A stretch of 5,768 nucleotides of DNA from DASWUD01 sp036401755. GTDB lineage: Bacteria; Pseudomonadota; Gammaproteobacteria; Thiohalomonadales; Thiohalomonadaceae. A model generated the notes under the pieces. It made no database searches, was not told where the DNA came from, and saw only the letters and a program-made list of their open reading frames with translations. The stretch lies in contig DASWUD010000099.1 of NCBI GenBank assembly GCA_036401755.1, forward strand, positions 1-5,768, read 5' to 3'. Position numbers and translations under genes: made by a program. This document shows, piece after piece, positions 1 to 5,563 of the stretch. Each line of letters starts with the position of its first letter. Position 1 is the stretch's first letter.

Positions 1-1
1 T

Positions 2-226
2 CTGATGACCTTCCTGGTGGTGGCACCACCGGCGATCCTGCTGACGTTGATCCCCATTTCGCTGGCCGGCTGGGGGGTGCGGGAAGGAGCGATGATCGGC
101 CTGTTTACCCTGGTAGGGGCCGACAAGACGCTGGTGCTCTCCATGTCGATTCTGTATGGCATCGTGCTGATCATCGCCAGCCTGCCCGGATTTTATGTCT
201 ATCTGACCGGCCGATCGAAGATCTAG
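2..226 (+). CDS. Lysylphosphatidylglycerol synthase TM-region / UPF0104 family membrane protein, C-terminal part (5' truncated by window)
   Basis: Only the last 74 residues are present; the frame is open to the left edge, so the gene begins upstream and the ATG at 5 is internal. The peptide is strongly hydrophobic, with membrane segments around residues 3-20 and 42-68 and a short basic tail (GRSKI). The stretch PISLAGWGVREGA (about residues 18-30) is the hallmark near the C-terminus of the lysylphosphatidylglycerol synthase TM-region family (PF03706, formerly UPF0104). This family is the integral-membrane part of MprF and also stands alone, as in HpnL-like proteins. Stand-alone members are generally thought to move or flip lipids and often lie beside glycosyltransferases, as here, where a GT9 gene starts about 20 nt downstream on the same strand. 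The substrate cannot be told from this fragment. The family call is fairly secure; a flippase-like role is inference. Confidence 0.8.
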   Translation: MMTFLVVAPPAILLTLIPISLAGWGVREGAMIGLFTLVGADKTLVLSMSILYGIVLIIASLPGFYVYLTGRSKI

Positions 227-231
227 CCGAG

Positions 232-240
232 GGAGTGGAG
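232..240 (+). promoter_or_regulatory. Double Shine-Dalgarno region before the GT9 gene
   Basis: Two GGAG elements lie at 232-235 and 237-240. The second is 5 nt before ATG 246; the first is 4 nt before GTG 240 and 10 nt before ATG 246. This favours ATG 246 but does not exclude GTG 240. The short gap after the upstream stop (224-226) leaves little room for a separate promoter, which supports co-transcription. Confidence 0.55.
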
Positions 241-245
241 TGAAG

Positions 246-1463
246 ATGAAAGTCGATACGATGCGCGCCATCGACTACTACGCCGGGGTGCCGCTCTGCT
301 TTCTGGCGACGCTCCTCTTCTGGATCACCAAGCCGTTCCGCAGCCGGTCAAGCGGCGCGCCGCGCAAGGTGGCCTTTATCGAACTCTCCGAGATGGGCAG
401 CGCCATCATCGTCGACCCGGCGATGCGCAAGATGCAGGCCCACGGCGCCGAATTGTTCTTCGTCATCTTCAAGAAGAATGCGCCAAGCTTGCGCCTGCTC
501 GGTACCGTGGTGGAGGAGAATGTCTACACCATTCGCGAGGATGGTCTCTTTCCCCTTGCCTTCGACACGCTGGGTTTTCTGTTCTGGGCGCGCCGGCGAG
601 GCATCGACACCGCCATCGACCTGGAGCTTTTCTCTCGTTACAGTGCGCTGCTCACCGGATTGTGCGGTGCGCGCAAGCGCATCGGTTTCCACGCCTTCCA
701 TAACGAAGGGCTCTATCGCGGCGAGCTGCTGAGTCATCGTGTCGCCTACAATCCGCACATGCACATCGCCAAGAATTTCGTGGCGCTGGTCAACACCGCG
801 CTCAGCGAGCGTGAGGAGCTGCCCTACTCCAAGACGCTGATCGGTGACGAGGAGATCGTGCTGACCAAGGCCGCCGTCAGCGAAGAGCAGAAGGAGATAA
901 TGCGCCAGCGCATCCGTGAAGGTTATGCTGCCTTTGATCCCGCGCAGCACCGTCTGGTGCTGATCAATCCCAACGCCAGCGAACTGCTGGTGCAGCGGCG
1001 CTGGATGCCGGAGCGTTATGTGGAGGTGATGCACACCCTGCTGGCGCGCTATCCCGATGTGGTGATCGCCATCACCGGCGCTCCCGCGGAGCGCGAAGAG
1101 GCTGAGGGGCTGCGCAAGCAGGTGGGCAGTGAGCGTTGCATCAACCTGGCGGGCCGCTCCAAGTTCAGTGAGCTGACGGCACTCTATTCGATTGCGACGC
1201 TAATGGTGACCAACGACTCGGGTCCGGGCCACTTCTCGGCGGTGACCGAGATGCCCACCTTCGTTATCTTTGGTCCCGAGACGCCGCGTCTCTACGGCTC
1301 GCTCGGCAACAGCACGCCGATCTACGCGGGGCTCGCCTGTTCACCCTGTGTCAGCGCCGCCAACCATCGCAAGACACCGTGCATCGACAACGTCTGTCTG
1401 CAGGTGATCACCCCGCAGCAGGTGCTCGATACCATTACCCCGCTACTGGAGAGTCGAGATTGA
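246..1463 (+). CDS. Glycosyltransferase family 9 (heptosyltransferase-like) protein
   Basis: This 405-residue protein belongs to the GT9 family of ADP-heptose:LPS heptosyltransferases (WaaC/WaaF/WaaQ) and relatives, which transfer sugars to lipid A core or other envelope glycans on the cytoplasmic face of the inner membrane. The C-terminal GT-B donor domain shows the family signature VTNDSGPGHFSA (321-332) followed by FVIFGPETP (339-347). Near the end is a four-cysteine pattern CSPC-x10-C-x4-C (C365, C368, C379, C384), common in GT9 proteins. LVLINPNAS (237-245) opens the second Rossmann domain. A hydrophobic segment at about 11-29 before a basic stretch suggests N-terminal membrane anchoring, which classical WaaC/WaaF lack; length is also somewhat above the usual 320-350. 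Start: ATG 246 has GGAG (237-240) 5 nt upstream; GTG 240, with GGAG 232-235, is an alternative adding two residues. The acceptor and sugar are not determinable, so no symbol is given. It probably shares an operon with the upstream membrane gene and rlmM. Confidence 0.88.
   Translation: MKVDTMRAIDYYAGVPLCFLATLLFWITKPFRSRSSGAPRKVAFIELSEMGSAIIVDPAMRKMQAHGAELFFVIFKKNAPSLRLLGTVVEENVYTIREDGLFPLAFDTLGFLFWARRRGIDTAIDLELFSRYSALLTGLCGARKRIGFHAFHNEGLYRGELLSHRVAYNPHMHIAKNFVALVNTALSEREELPYSKTLIGDEEIVLTKAAVSEEQKEIMRQRIREGYAAFDPAQHRLVLINPNASELLVQRRWMPERYVEVMHTLLARYPDVVIAITGAPAEREEAEGLRKQVGSERCINLAGRSKFSELTALYSIATLMVTNDSGPGHFSAVTEMPTFVIFGPETPRLYGSLGNSTPIYAGLACSPCVSAANHRKTPCIDNVCLQVITPQQVLDTITPLLESRD
1448..1462 (+). 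promoter_or_regulatory. Ribosome binding site and TTG start deciding the rlmM N-terminus
   Basis: GGAGAG at 1448-1453 is followed by a 6-nt spacer and TTG at 1460-1462. The TTG shares bases with the upstream TGA (1461-1463). No ATG lies in this frame near the conserved N-terminus; GTG 1493 is the other possible start but would cut off residues just before the conserved LYCRAGFE motif. Confidence 0.65.
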
Positions 1464-2536
1464 ACAATGCAGCACCGGTACCCGATTGTCTGGTGCTCTA
1501 CTGCCGTGCCGGTTTCGAGGGGGAGTGCGCTTCCGAGATCCAGGAGCATGCGGCGGAGCTGGGCTATAGCGGCTACTGCAAGGCGAAACCCGACAGCGGT
1601 TATGTGGTGTTCGTGCCCCATGAACCGCAGCACAGCGCAGCTCTGGCATCGCTAATACAGTTTCATGCGCTGATCTTTGCGCGCCAGCTGTTTGCGGCCA
1701 ATCTCATCAATGGTCTGCCGGTGGACGATCGCATTACCCCGCTGCTCAATCATCTGGCGGGCATCGCGGTGAGCGAGGTGATGGTGGAGACCGCCGATAC
1801 CAACGCGGCGAAAGAGCTGCTGGCCTTCTGTCGCAAATTCTCCACGCCGTTTCTCCAGGCGCTGCGCCGGCGCGATCTGATCCGTGAACACGACGAGTGT
1901 GCGCCGCGTCTGCACCTCTTCTTTTTAAGCTCCACTGCGGTCTACTTCGGCTTCTCCGATCCCGACAACAGCTCGCCGTGGCTGATGGGCATTCCGCGCC
2001 TGCGTTTTCCCGCTTCCGCGCCGAGCCGCTCGACGCTGAAACTCGACGAGGCGATCCATCTATTCCTCTCGGATGAGGAGCAGGAGGTACGGTTGCGCAC
2101 CGGCATGAAGGCGGTCGATCTCGGTGCCGCGCCGGGCGGCTGGACCTGGCAGCTGGTGCAGCGTCACCTGCTGGTCACTGCCGTGGACAACGGTCCGATG
2201 GATCAGGCGCTGCTCGACAGCGGCCTGGTGCAGCACAAGCGCGAGGATGGTTTCCGTTTTCGGCCCCAGGAGCCGGTGGACTGGATGGTGTGCGACATGG
2301 TGGAACAGCCGGGCCGCATCGCCCATTTGGTGGGCAAGTGGGTGGCGGAGGGGTGGTGTCGTGAGACCATTTTCAATCTCAAGCTGCCGATGAAGAAACG
2401 CTATCAGGAGGTGCAGCGCTGCGCCGCCATCATCCATGAACTGCTCGAATCAGCTGGCGCTGATTACGAGATCGCCTTCAAGCAGCTCTATCACGACCGC
2501 GAAGAGGTCACCGGCTATCTGCGCCGCCTAAACTGA
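1460..2536 (+). CDS. rlmM: 23S rRNA (cytidine-2498-2'-O)-methyltransferase RlmM
   Basis: RlmM (YgdE) uses S-adenosylmethionine to methylate the 2'-OH of C2498 in the peptidyl-transferase region of 23S rRNA. The 358-residue protein begins with CLVLYCRAGFEGECASEI (10-27), closely resembling the E. coli N-terminus, and continues into a THUMP-type RNA-binding half. The C-terminal Rossmann methyltransferase has the SAM loop DLGAAPGGW (220-228), then VDNGPMD, an acidic CDM motif (D279), the conserved lysine in FNLKLPMKKR (K308) and YHDREEVT (344-351). Length is close to the E. coli protein (366), with a shorter C-terminal tail. Start: TTG 1460 is chosen because GGAGAG (1448-1453) lies 6 nt upstream and it gives the family N-terminus. 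It overlaps the glycosyltransferase TGA by 4 nt (TTGA), suggesting translational coupling. An upstream in-frame ATG at 1379 would add 27 unrelated residues inside the previous gene. Confidence 0.93.
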   Translation: MNNAAPVPDCLVLYCRAGFEGECASEIQEHAAELGYSGYCKAKPDSGYVVFVPHEPQHSAALASLIQFHALIFARQLFAANLINGLPVDDRITPLLNHLAGIAVSEVMVETADTNAAKELLAFCRKFSTPFLQALRRRDLIREHDECAPRLHLFFLSSTAVYFGFSDPDNSSPWLMGIPRLRFPASAPSRSTLKLDEAIHLFLSDEEQEVRLRTGMKAVDLGAAPGGWTWQLVQRHLLVTAVDNGPMDQALLDSGLVQHKREDGFRFRPQEPVDWMVCDMVEQPGRIAHLVGKWVAEGWCRETIFNLKLPMKKRYQEVQRCAAIIHELLESAGADYEIAFKQLYHDREEVTGYLRRLN

Positions 2537-2653
2537 TCGTTCAGTCTGGAAGCTGCTTAAACAGCGAAATTGCCTATCGAAGAGGCCCTCCGCAAAGAAC
2601 GCGGTGGCGCAGAGCTCTGTGTTGCCGGCCCAGGCCAGGCAAGTGCTTGAACT
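2537..2653. other. Convergent intergenic spacer between rlmM and purN
   Basis: This 117-bp spacer separates the ends of two convergent genes. No open frame, tRNA or other gene is visible. It contains a 5-bp stem ACTGA/TCAGT (2532-2545) overlapping the rlmM stop, a 10-bp palindrome CAGAGCTCTG (2610-2619) and a bulged hairpin at 2622-2642. None is followed by a T-rich tract on either strand, so a canonical intrinsic terminator is not supported. Termination may be factor-dependent or use the hairpins bidirectionally. Confidence 0.6.
2622..2642. repeat. Bulged stem-loop, possible weak bidirectional terminator
   Basis: TTGCC at 2622-2626 pairs with GGCAA at 2638-2642, and GGC (2627-2629) pairs with GCC (2634-2636) across a single bulged A and a four-base CCAG loop, giving about 8 bp of mostly G-C stem. 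There is no U-tract after it in either direction; on the plus strand only a loose ACTTT follows about 10 nt later. It sits between two convergent stops, where a terminator would be expected, but the assignment is inference. Confidence 0.35.
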
Positions 2654-3286
2654 TTAGTCGATGACGATGGGCTGGCCGTCGAGATGGGCGATGCCGTCGA
2701 TAAGGCGCAGGCGTCCTTCGGCGAACCAGCCAAGCGCCTGCGGGTAGATGCGGTGCTCCTGCTGCAGCACGCGCTGAGCGAGGCGCTCTTCCGTGTCGTC
2801 ACTCTCCACAGGAACTTTGGCCTGCAACACCAGCGGACCGGCATCCAGCTCCGGTACCACGAAGTGCACGGTGGCGCCGTGCTCCTTGTCGCCCGCCTCA
2901 ATGGCACGCTGGTGGGTGTGCAGGCCTTTATGGCGCGGCAGCAGGGAAGGGTGGATGTTGAGCAGGCGCCCTTCGTAGTGGCGCACGAAATTGACAGTGA
3001 GGATGCGCATGAAGCCGGCCAGCACCACCAGTTGCGGCTGGTAGCTGTCGATGAGCGCCATCAGCGCCTCGTCATACGACTCGCGATCCGCATACTCCTG
3101 ATGGCTGAGCACGCGCGCCGGAATGCCGGCGTTGCGCGCGCGCTCCAGCCCGTAGGCATCGGCGCGGTTGCTGATCACCGCGCAGATCTCCACCGGCAGG
3201 TCGCCCTGCGCGGCATCGATGATGGCCTGGAGGTTGGAACCGCTGCCGGAGATCAGGACGACGACGGGAAGCTTTTCGCTTGCCAT
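2654..3286 (-). CDS. purN: Phosphoribosylglycinamide formyltransferase PurN
   Basis: PurN carries out step 3 of cytosolic de novo purine synthesis, transferring the formyl group of 10-formyltetrahydrofolate to glycinamide ribonucleotide (GAR) to give FGAR. The 210-residue protein matches the usual length (E. coli 212). Visible motifs are the phosphate-binding loop ISGSGSNLQAII (12-23), LAGFMRIL (89-96) and the catalytic block NIHPSLLP (110-117), then HFVVPELDAGP (141-151). N110, H112 and D148 correspond to the E. coli triad N106/H108/D144, so the enzyme looks intact. The ATG start lies 2 nt after the purM stop. The only SD-like GGAG (plus-strand 3301-3304) is 14 nt away, so translation is probably coupled to purM. 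No sign of frameshift or transfer. Confidence 0.97.
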   Translation of the reverse strand: MASEKLPVVVLISGSGSNLQAIIDAAQGDLPVEICAVISNRADAYGLERARNAGIPARVLSHQEYADRESYDEALMALIDSYQPQLVVLAGFMRILTVNFVRHYEGRLLNIHPSLLPRHKGLHTHQRAIEAGDKEHGATVHFVVPELDAGPLVLQAKVPVESDDTEERLAQRVLQQEHRIYPQALGWFAEGRLRLIDGIAHLDGQPIVID

Positions 3287-3288
3287 CG

Positions 3289-4347
3289 TCAGGCGCGGAT
3301 CTCCACCTGCTCAGCACCGGCCGGCAGCGCATCGATATGGCCGATGCGCCAGGCGTGTTCACCGGAACCGTTGAGCGAGGCGATGGCTTGGTCGGCATCG
3401 GCGGCGTCGACGGCGATCACCATGCCGACACCGCAGTTGAAGGTGCGGTACATCTCGCGCTGCGCGATGTTGCCCTGCTGCTGCAGCCACTGGAACACCG
3501 GCGGGAAGGTCCAGCTCTTGGCGTCGAGCACGGCGCGGGTGTTGGCGGGCAGTACACGCGGGATGTTGTCCAGCAGGCCGCCGCCGGTGATGTGGGCGAG
3601 GGCGTGCACTTCGATCTCGCTGAACAGCTTGAGCAGCGGCTTGATGTAGATCTTGGTAGGGGCCAGTAGTGTCTCGCCGAGGGTACGGCCGTGGAAGTCG
3701 CAACCGAGGTAGGCGTTGCTCACCTCGACCACCTTGCGCACCAGCGAGTAGCCGTTGGAGTGGGGGCCGGAGGAGGCGAGACCGATGAGCACGTCGCCCG
3801 GCTTGACCTTACTGCCGTCGATGATCTTGGACTTCTCCACCACACCGACTGCAAAGCCGGCCAGGTCGTAGTCGCCGCCCTGGTACATGCCGGGCATTTC
3901 GGCGGTTTCGCCGCCGATGAGGGCGCAGCCGGCCTGTTCGCAGCCGTCGGCGATCCCCTTGATGACGCTGGCGGCCACCTCCACGTCGAGATGGCCGGTG
4001 GCGTAGTAGTCGAGAAAGAAGAGCGGCTCGGCCCCCTGCACTACCAGGTCGTTGACGCACATCGCCACCAGGTCGATACCGATGGTGTCGTGCTTGCCCA
4101 GCTGCATGGCGAGTTTCAGCTTGGTGCCGACGCCGTCGGTGCCGGAGACCAGCACCGGCTCCTTGTAGCGATCCAGCGGCACGTTGAACAGGGCGCCAAA
4201 GCCGCCCAGCCCGCCGATCACCTCGCGGCGCATGGTGCGCTTGGCGTGGGGCTTTATGCGCTCGACCAGGGCATCGCCTGCATCGATATCGACACCGGCG
4301 TCGCGGTAACTCAGGCCGGGGGCGTTGTTCTGTTTGGAGTCGCTCAC
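3289..4347 (-). CDS. purM: Phosphoribosylformylglycinamidine cyclo-ligase (AIR synthetase) PurM
   Basis: PurM closes the imidazole ring in step 5 of de novo purine synthesis: FGAM plus ATP gives aminoimidazole ribonucleotide, ADP and phosphate. The 352-residue protein has the expected length (E. coli 345) and all major motifs in order: SYRDAGVDIDAGDALV (13-28), GGLGGFGALF (45-54), the ATP-site VSGTDGVGTKLKLA (67-80), IDLVAMCVNDLVVQGAEP (91-108), GGETAEMPGMY (145-155), ASSGPHSNGYSLVRK (191-205), HITGGGLLDNIPR (252-264) and RTFNCGVGM (301-309). These place it in the PurM/PurL/SelD/ThiL/HypE ATP-binding superfamily, specifically as PurM. The start is GTG (4347-4345), supported by GAGGA (plus-strand 4356-4360) 8 nt upstream. 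It is the first gene of a two-gene operon with purN, divergent from the DUF2066 gene, an arrangement seen in other gammaproteobacteria. Confidence 0.98.
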   Translation of the reverse strand: MSDSKQNNAPGLSYRDAGVDIDAGDALVERIKPHAKRTMRREVIGGLGGFGALFNVPLDRYKEPVLVSGTDGVGTKLKLAMQLGKHDTIGIDLVAMCVNDLVVQGAEPLFFLDYYATGHLDVEVAASVIKGIADGCEQAGCALIGGETAEMPGMYQGGDYDLAGFAVGVVEKSKIIDGSKVKPGDVLIGLASSGPHSNGYSLVRKVVEVSNAYLGCDFHGRTLGETLLAPTKIYIKPLLKLFSEIEVHALAHITGGGLLDNIPRVLPANTRAVLDAKSWTFPPVFQWLQQQGNIAQREMYRTFNCGVGMVIAVDAADADQAIASLNGSGEHAWRIGHIDALPAGAEQVEIRA

Positions 4348-4355
4348 TTGGATGG

Positions 4356-4360
4356 TCCTC
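4356..4360 (-). promoter_or_regulatory. Shine-Dalgarno for the purM GTG start
   Basis: The minus strand reads GAGGA here, 8 nt before GTG at 4347-4345. No ATG in frame is nearby, so this site decides the non-ATG start. Confidence 0.7.
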
Positions 4361-4387
4361 GATGCGCTGCGGGGGGGTCCGCGAAAA

Positions 4388-4423
4388 GTTGGCCATTTTA
4401 GCAGTCCGCCGCAACCCTTGGAA
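4388..4423 (-). promoter_or_regulatory. Predicted sigma-70 promoter of purM-purN (extended -10)
   Basis: On the minus strand TGCTAAAAT (plus-strand 4395-4403) is an extended -10 element, TGN followed by TAAAAT. Exactly 17 bp upstream is TTCCAA (4418-4423), a weak -35 with 3 of 6 consensus bases. Transcription would begin near 4388, giving a leader of about 40 nt before the purM start. The -35 coincides with one arm of an inverted repeat (4418-4437). The call is by eye from motif and spacing. Confidence 0.5.
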
Positions 4424-4437
4424 TGTCACGCTTCCAA
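4418..4437. repeat. Inverted repeat TTGGAA-N8-TTCCAA, candidate operator
   Basis: Two 6-bp arms, TTGGAA (4418-4423) and TTCCAA (4432-4437), are perfect reverse complements separated by 8 bp, with centres 14 bp apart. The left arm coincides with the predicted purM -35 hexamer. The repeat also lies just upstream of the predicted divergent promoter. It does not resemble the PurR box (ACGCAAACGTTTGCGT type). A regulatory role is inference; a short repeat like this can occur by chance. Confidence 0.35.
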
Positions 4438-4446
4438 TATGTACCC

Positions 4447-4475
4447 TTGACTTGACCGGGTCACTCGCATAGCGT
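4447..4475 (+). promoter_or_regulatory. Possible promoter for the DUF2066 gene
   Basis: TTGACT (4447-4452) matches the -35 consensus at 5 of 6 positions. After a 17-bp spacer comes TAGCGT (4470-4475), a poor -10 with 3 of 6 matches. The predicted transcription start, about 4482, would leave almost no leader before ATG 4484, so either the message is near-leaderless or the true promoter is elsewhere in the spacer. A perfect 11-bp palindrome, TGACCGGGTCA (4453-4463), fills part of the spacer. Confidence 0.3.
4453..4463. repeat. Perfect short palindrome TGACCGGGTCA
   Basis: TGACC and GGTCA are reverse complements around a central G. The site lies between the -35 and -10 candidates of the DUF2066 promoter and follows a tandem TTGAC repeat (4447-4451 and 4452-4456), whose second copy overlaps it. 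The position is where a repressor could act, but no known regulator site is recognised. Confidence 0.3.
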
Positions 4476-4483
4476 TCGCCGGC

Positions 4484-5563
4484 ATGATGCGAAAGAAACT
4501 ACGCTCTCTTTTTCTGCTGGCCGCCATTTTTCTGAGCTCGGCAGCGTGGTGTGCGCCCGCCGGGCTCTATGAGGTGGAGGTGCCGGTGGCCGATCAGGCG
4601 GCGGTGAGCCGTTCCGCTGCGCTGGCCGAGGCGGTGCGCCTGGTGGTGGTGAAGGTGTCGGGACGCACGGCTGCTGCTGACAGTGCCCCGGTGAAGGCGG
4701 CCCTGCGCAATCCGGCACAACTCGTCCAACAGTATAGTTATCGCCCCAACGAAGGTGCCGCGGCGGCGGAGTTGCCGCTGTTGTTAGGGGTGACGTTCGA
4801 GCCGCGCGGCATCGATCGATTGATTTATGAAACAGGACTCCCCGTTTGGAGCAGCGCGCGACCGCTCACCACCGTCTGGCTGGCGGTGGAGCAGGGTGGG
4901 GAACGCATTCTGGTGGGGGCGGGTGATCGCGGTCTGGTGAAGGAGTTGCTGGTGAGGGCCGCCCAGCAGCGTGGTTTGCCGCTGCGCCTGCCGTTGCTCG
5001 ATGCAACCGATCGTGCACGGGTGCAGCCCGGCGATCTCTGGAGTGATTTCCACGATTCAATCCTTCAGGCCTCGCAACGCTACGAGGCGCAGGCGGTGCT
5101 GGTGGGACGTCTGTCTCCGGTCAGCGGCGGCCGCTGGCAGGCACGCTGGAGTCTCTACCAGGGCAGCACCTCCCAGCGCTGGAACCAGACCAGCGACAAG
5201 GTCGAGACGCTGGTCGCCTCTGGCATCAACGCAAGCACCGATGCACTGGCGGCAGCCAGCACTGTCGCCACGCCGACTCCGCTGGGGGGCGATGAGCTCC
5301 ATTGGGTGGTGACGGAGGTGCGCGATATGCGCAACCACCGTCGCGTGATCGATTATCTCGCTTCGCTGCGTGGCGTCAGCGCGGTGCTGCTGGAGGAGGT
5401 GAGCAGCGATAGCTTGCGTCTTCGCATCACCCCCAGCGCCGGCGTGGAAGCATTGCAGCAGCAGCTCGGTTTTGACAACCGCCTGGTGCCGCTCACCTTA
5501 CTGCCCGATCCCCCCGCATCCTTGGCCCGGCCCGGTGACCGGCTCTATCGACTGGCCCCGTGA
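4484..5563 (+). CDS. DUF2066 domain-containing exported protein
   Basis: The 359-residue protein starts with a typical Sec signal peptide: basic MMRKKLR, hydrophobic core about 8-20, then SSAAWCAPAG. Cleavage is likely after A20, A21 or A24. C23 is preceded by W, so this is not a good lipobox. The mature start, LYEVEVPVADQ (28-38), and the following EAVRLVVVKVSGR (49-61) match the beginning of DUF2066 (PF09839), a proteobacterial family of unknown function often found beside purM. No catalytic motif or further membrane segment is seen, so a periplasmic or membrane-associated location is inferred. Two adjacent ATGs (4484 and 4487) are possible starts, and neither has a convincing Shine-Dalgarno sequence. 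The gene is divergent from purM and its stop overlaps the start of a CDP-alcohol phosphatidyltransferase gene, implying joint translation. The family call is good; the function is unknown. Confidence 0.88.
   Translation: MMRKKLRSLFLLAAIFLSSAAWCAPAGLYEVEVPVADQAAVSRSAALAEAVRLVVVKVSGRTAAADSAPVKAALRNPAQLVQQYSYRPNEGAAAAELPLLLGVTFEPRGIDRLIYETGLPVWSSARPLTTVWLAVEQGGERILVGAGDRGLVKELLVRAAQQRGLPLRLPLLDATDRARVQPGDLWSDFHDSILQASQRYEAQAVLVGRLSPVSGGRWQARWSLYQGSTSQRWNQTSDKVETLVASGINASTDALAAASTVATPTPLGGDELHWVVTEVRDMRNHRRVIDYLASLRGVSAVLLEEVSSDSLRLRITPSAGVEALQQQLGFDNRLVPLTLLPDPPASLARPGDRLYRLAP
5560..5563 (+). promoter_or_regulatory. GTGA stop/start overlap coupling DUF2066 and phosphatidyltransferase genes
   Basis: The GTG start (5560-5562) and TGA stop (5561-5563) share two bases. 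The preceding 20 nt lack a GGAG-type site, so translation of the downstream gene probably depends on ribosomes finishing the DUF2066 frame. Confidence 0.6.

Noticed and set aside
348..1034. Minus-strand open frame of 228 codons opposite the GT9 gene
   Set aside because: It lies opposite a gene with clear family motifs, and its composition is that of a GC-rich shadow frame.
1379..1459. Longer rlmM start at ATG 1379
   Set aside because: It would overlap the glycosyltransferase by 85 nt and add residues not seen in RlmM; TTG 1460 has a better ribosome site and fits the family N-terminus.
2684..3649. Long plus-strand open frame of 321 codons opposite purN and purM
   Set aside because: It is fully antisense to two genes with intact catalytic motifs, crosses their junction, and its translation has no recognisable domain. 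High GC with purM/purN codon use explains the lack of stops.
3691..4401. Plus-strand open frame of 236 codons opposite purM
   Set aside because: It is antisense to the well-conserved purM frame, low in complexity (rich in H, V, G and A), and has no motif or ribosome site.
4348..4483. PurR operator upstream of purM
   Set aside because: No sequence resembling the ACGCAAACGTTTGCGT-type box is present on either strand.
4500..4560. Lipoprotein signal in the DUF2066 protein (cysteine at residue 23)
   Set aside because: The residue before the cysteine is tryptophan and the preceding positions do not form a lipobox, so a signal peptidase I type peptide is more likely.
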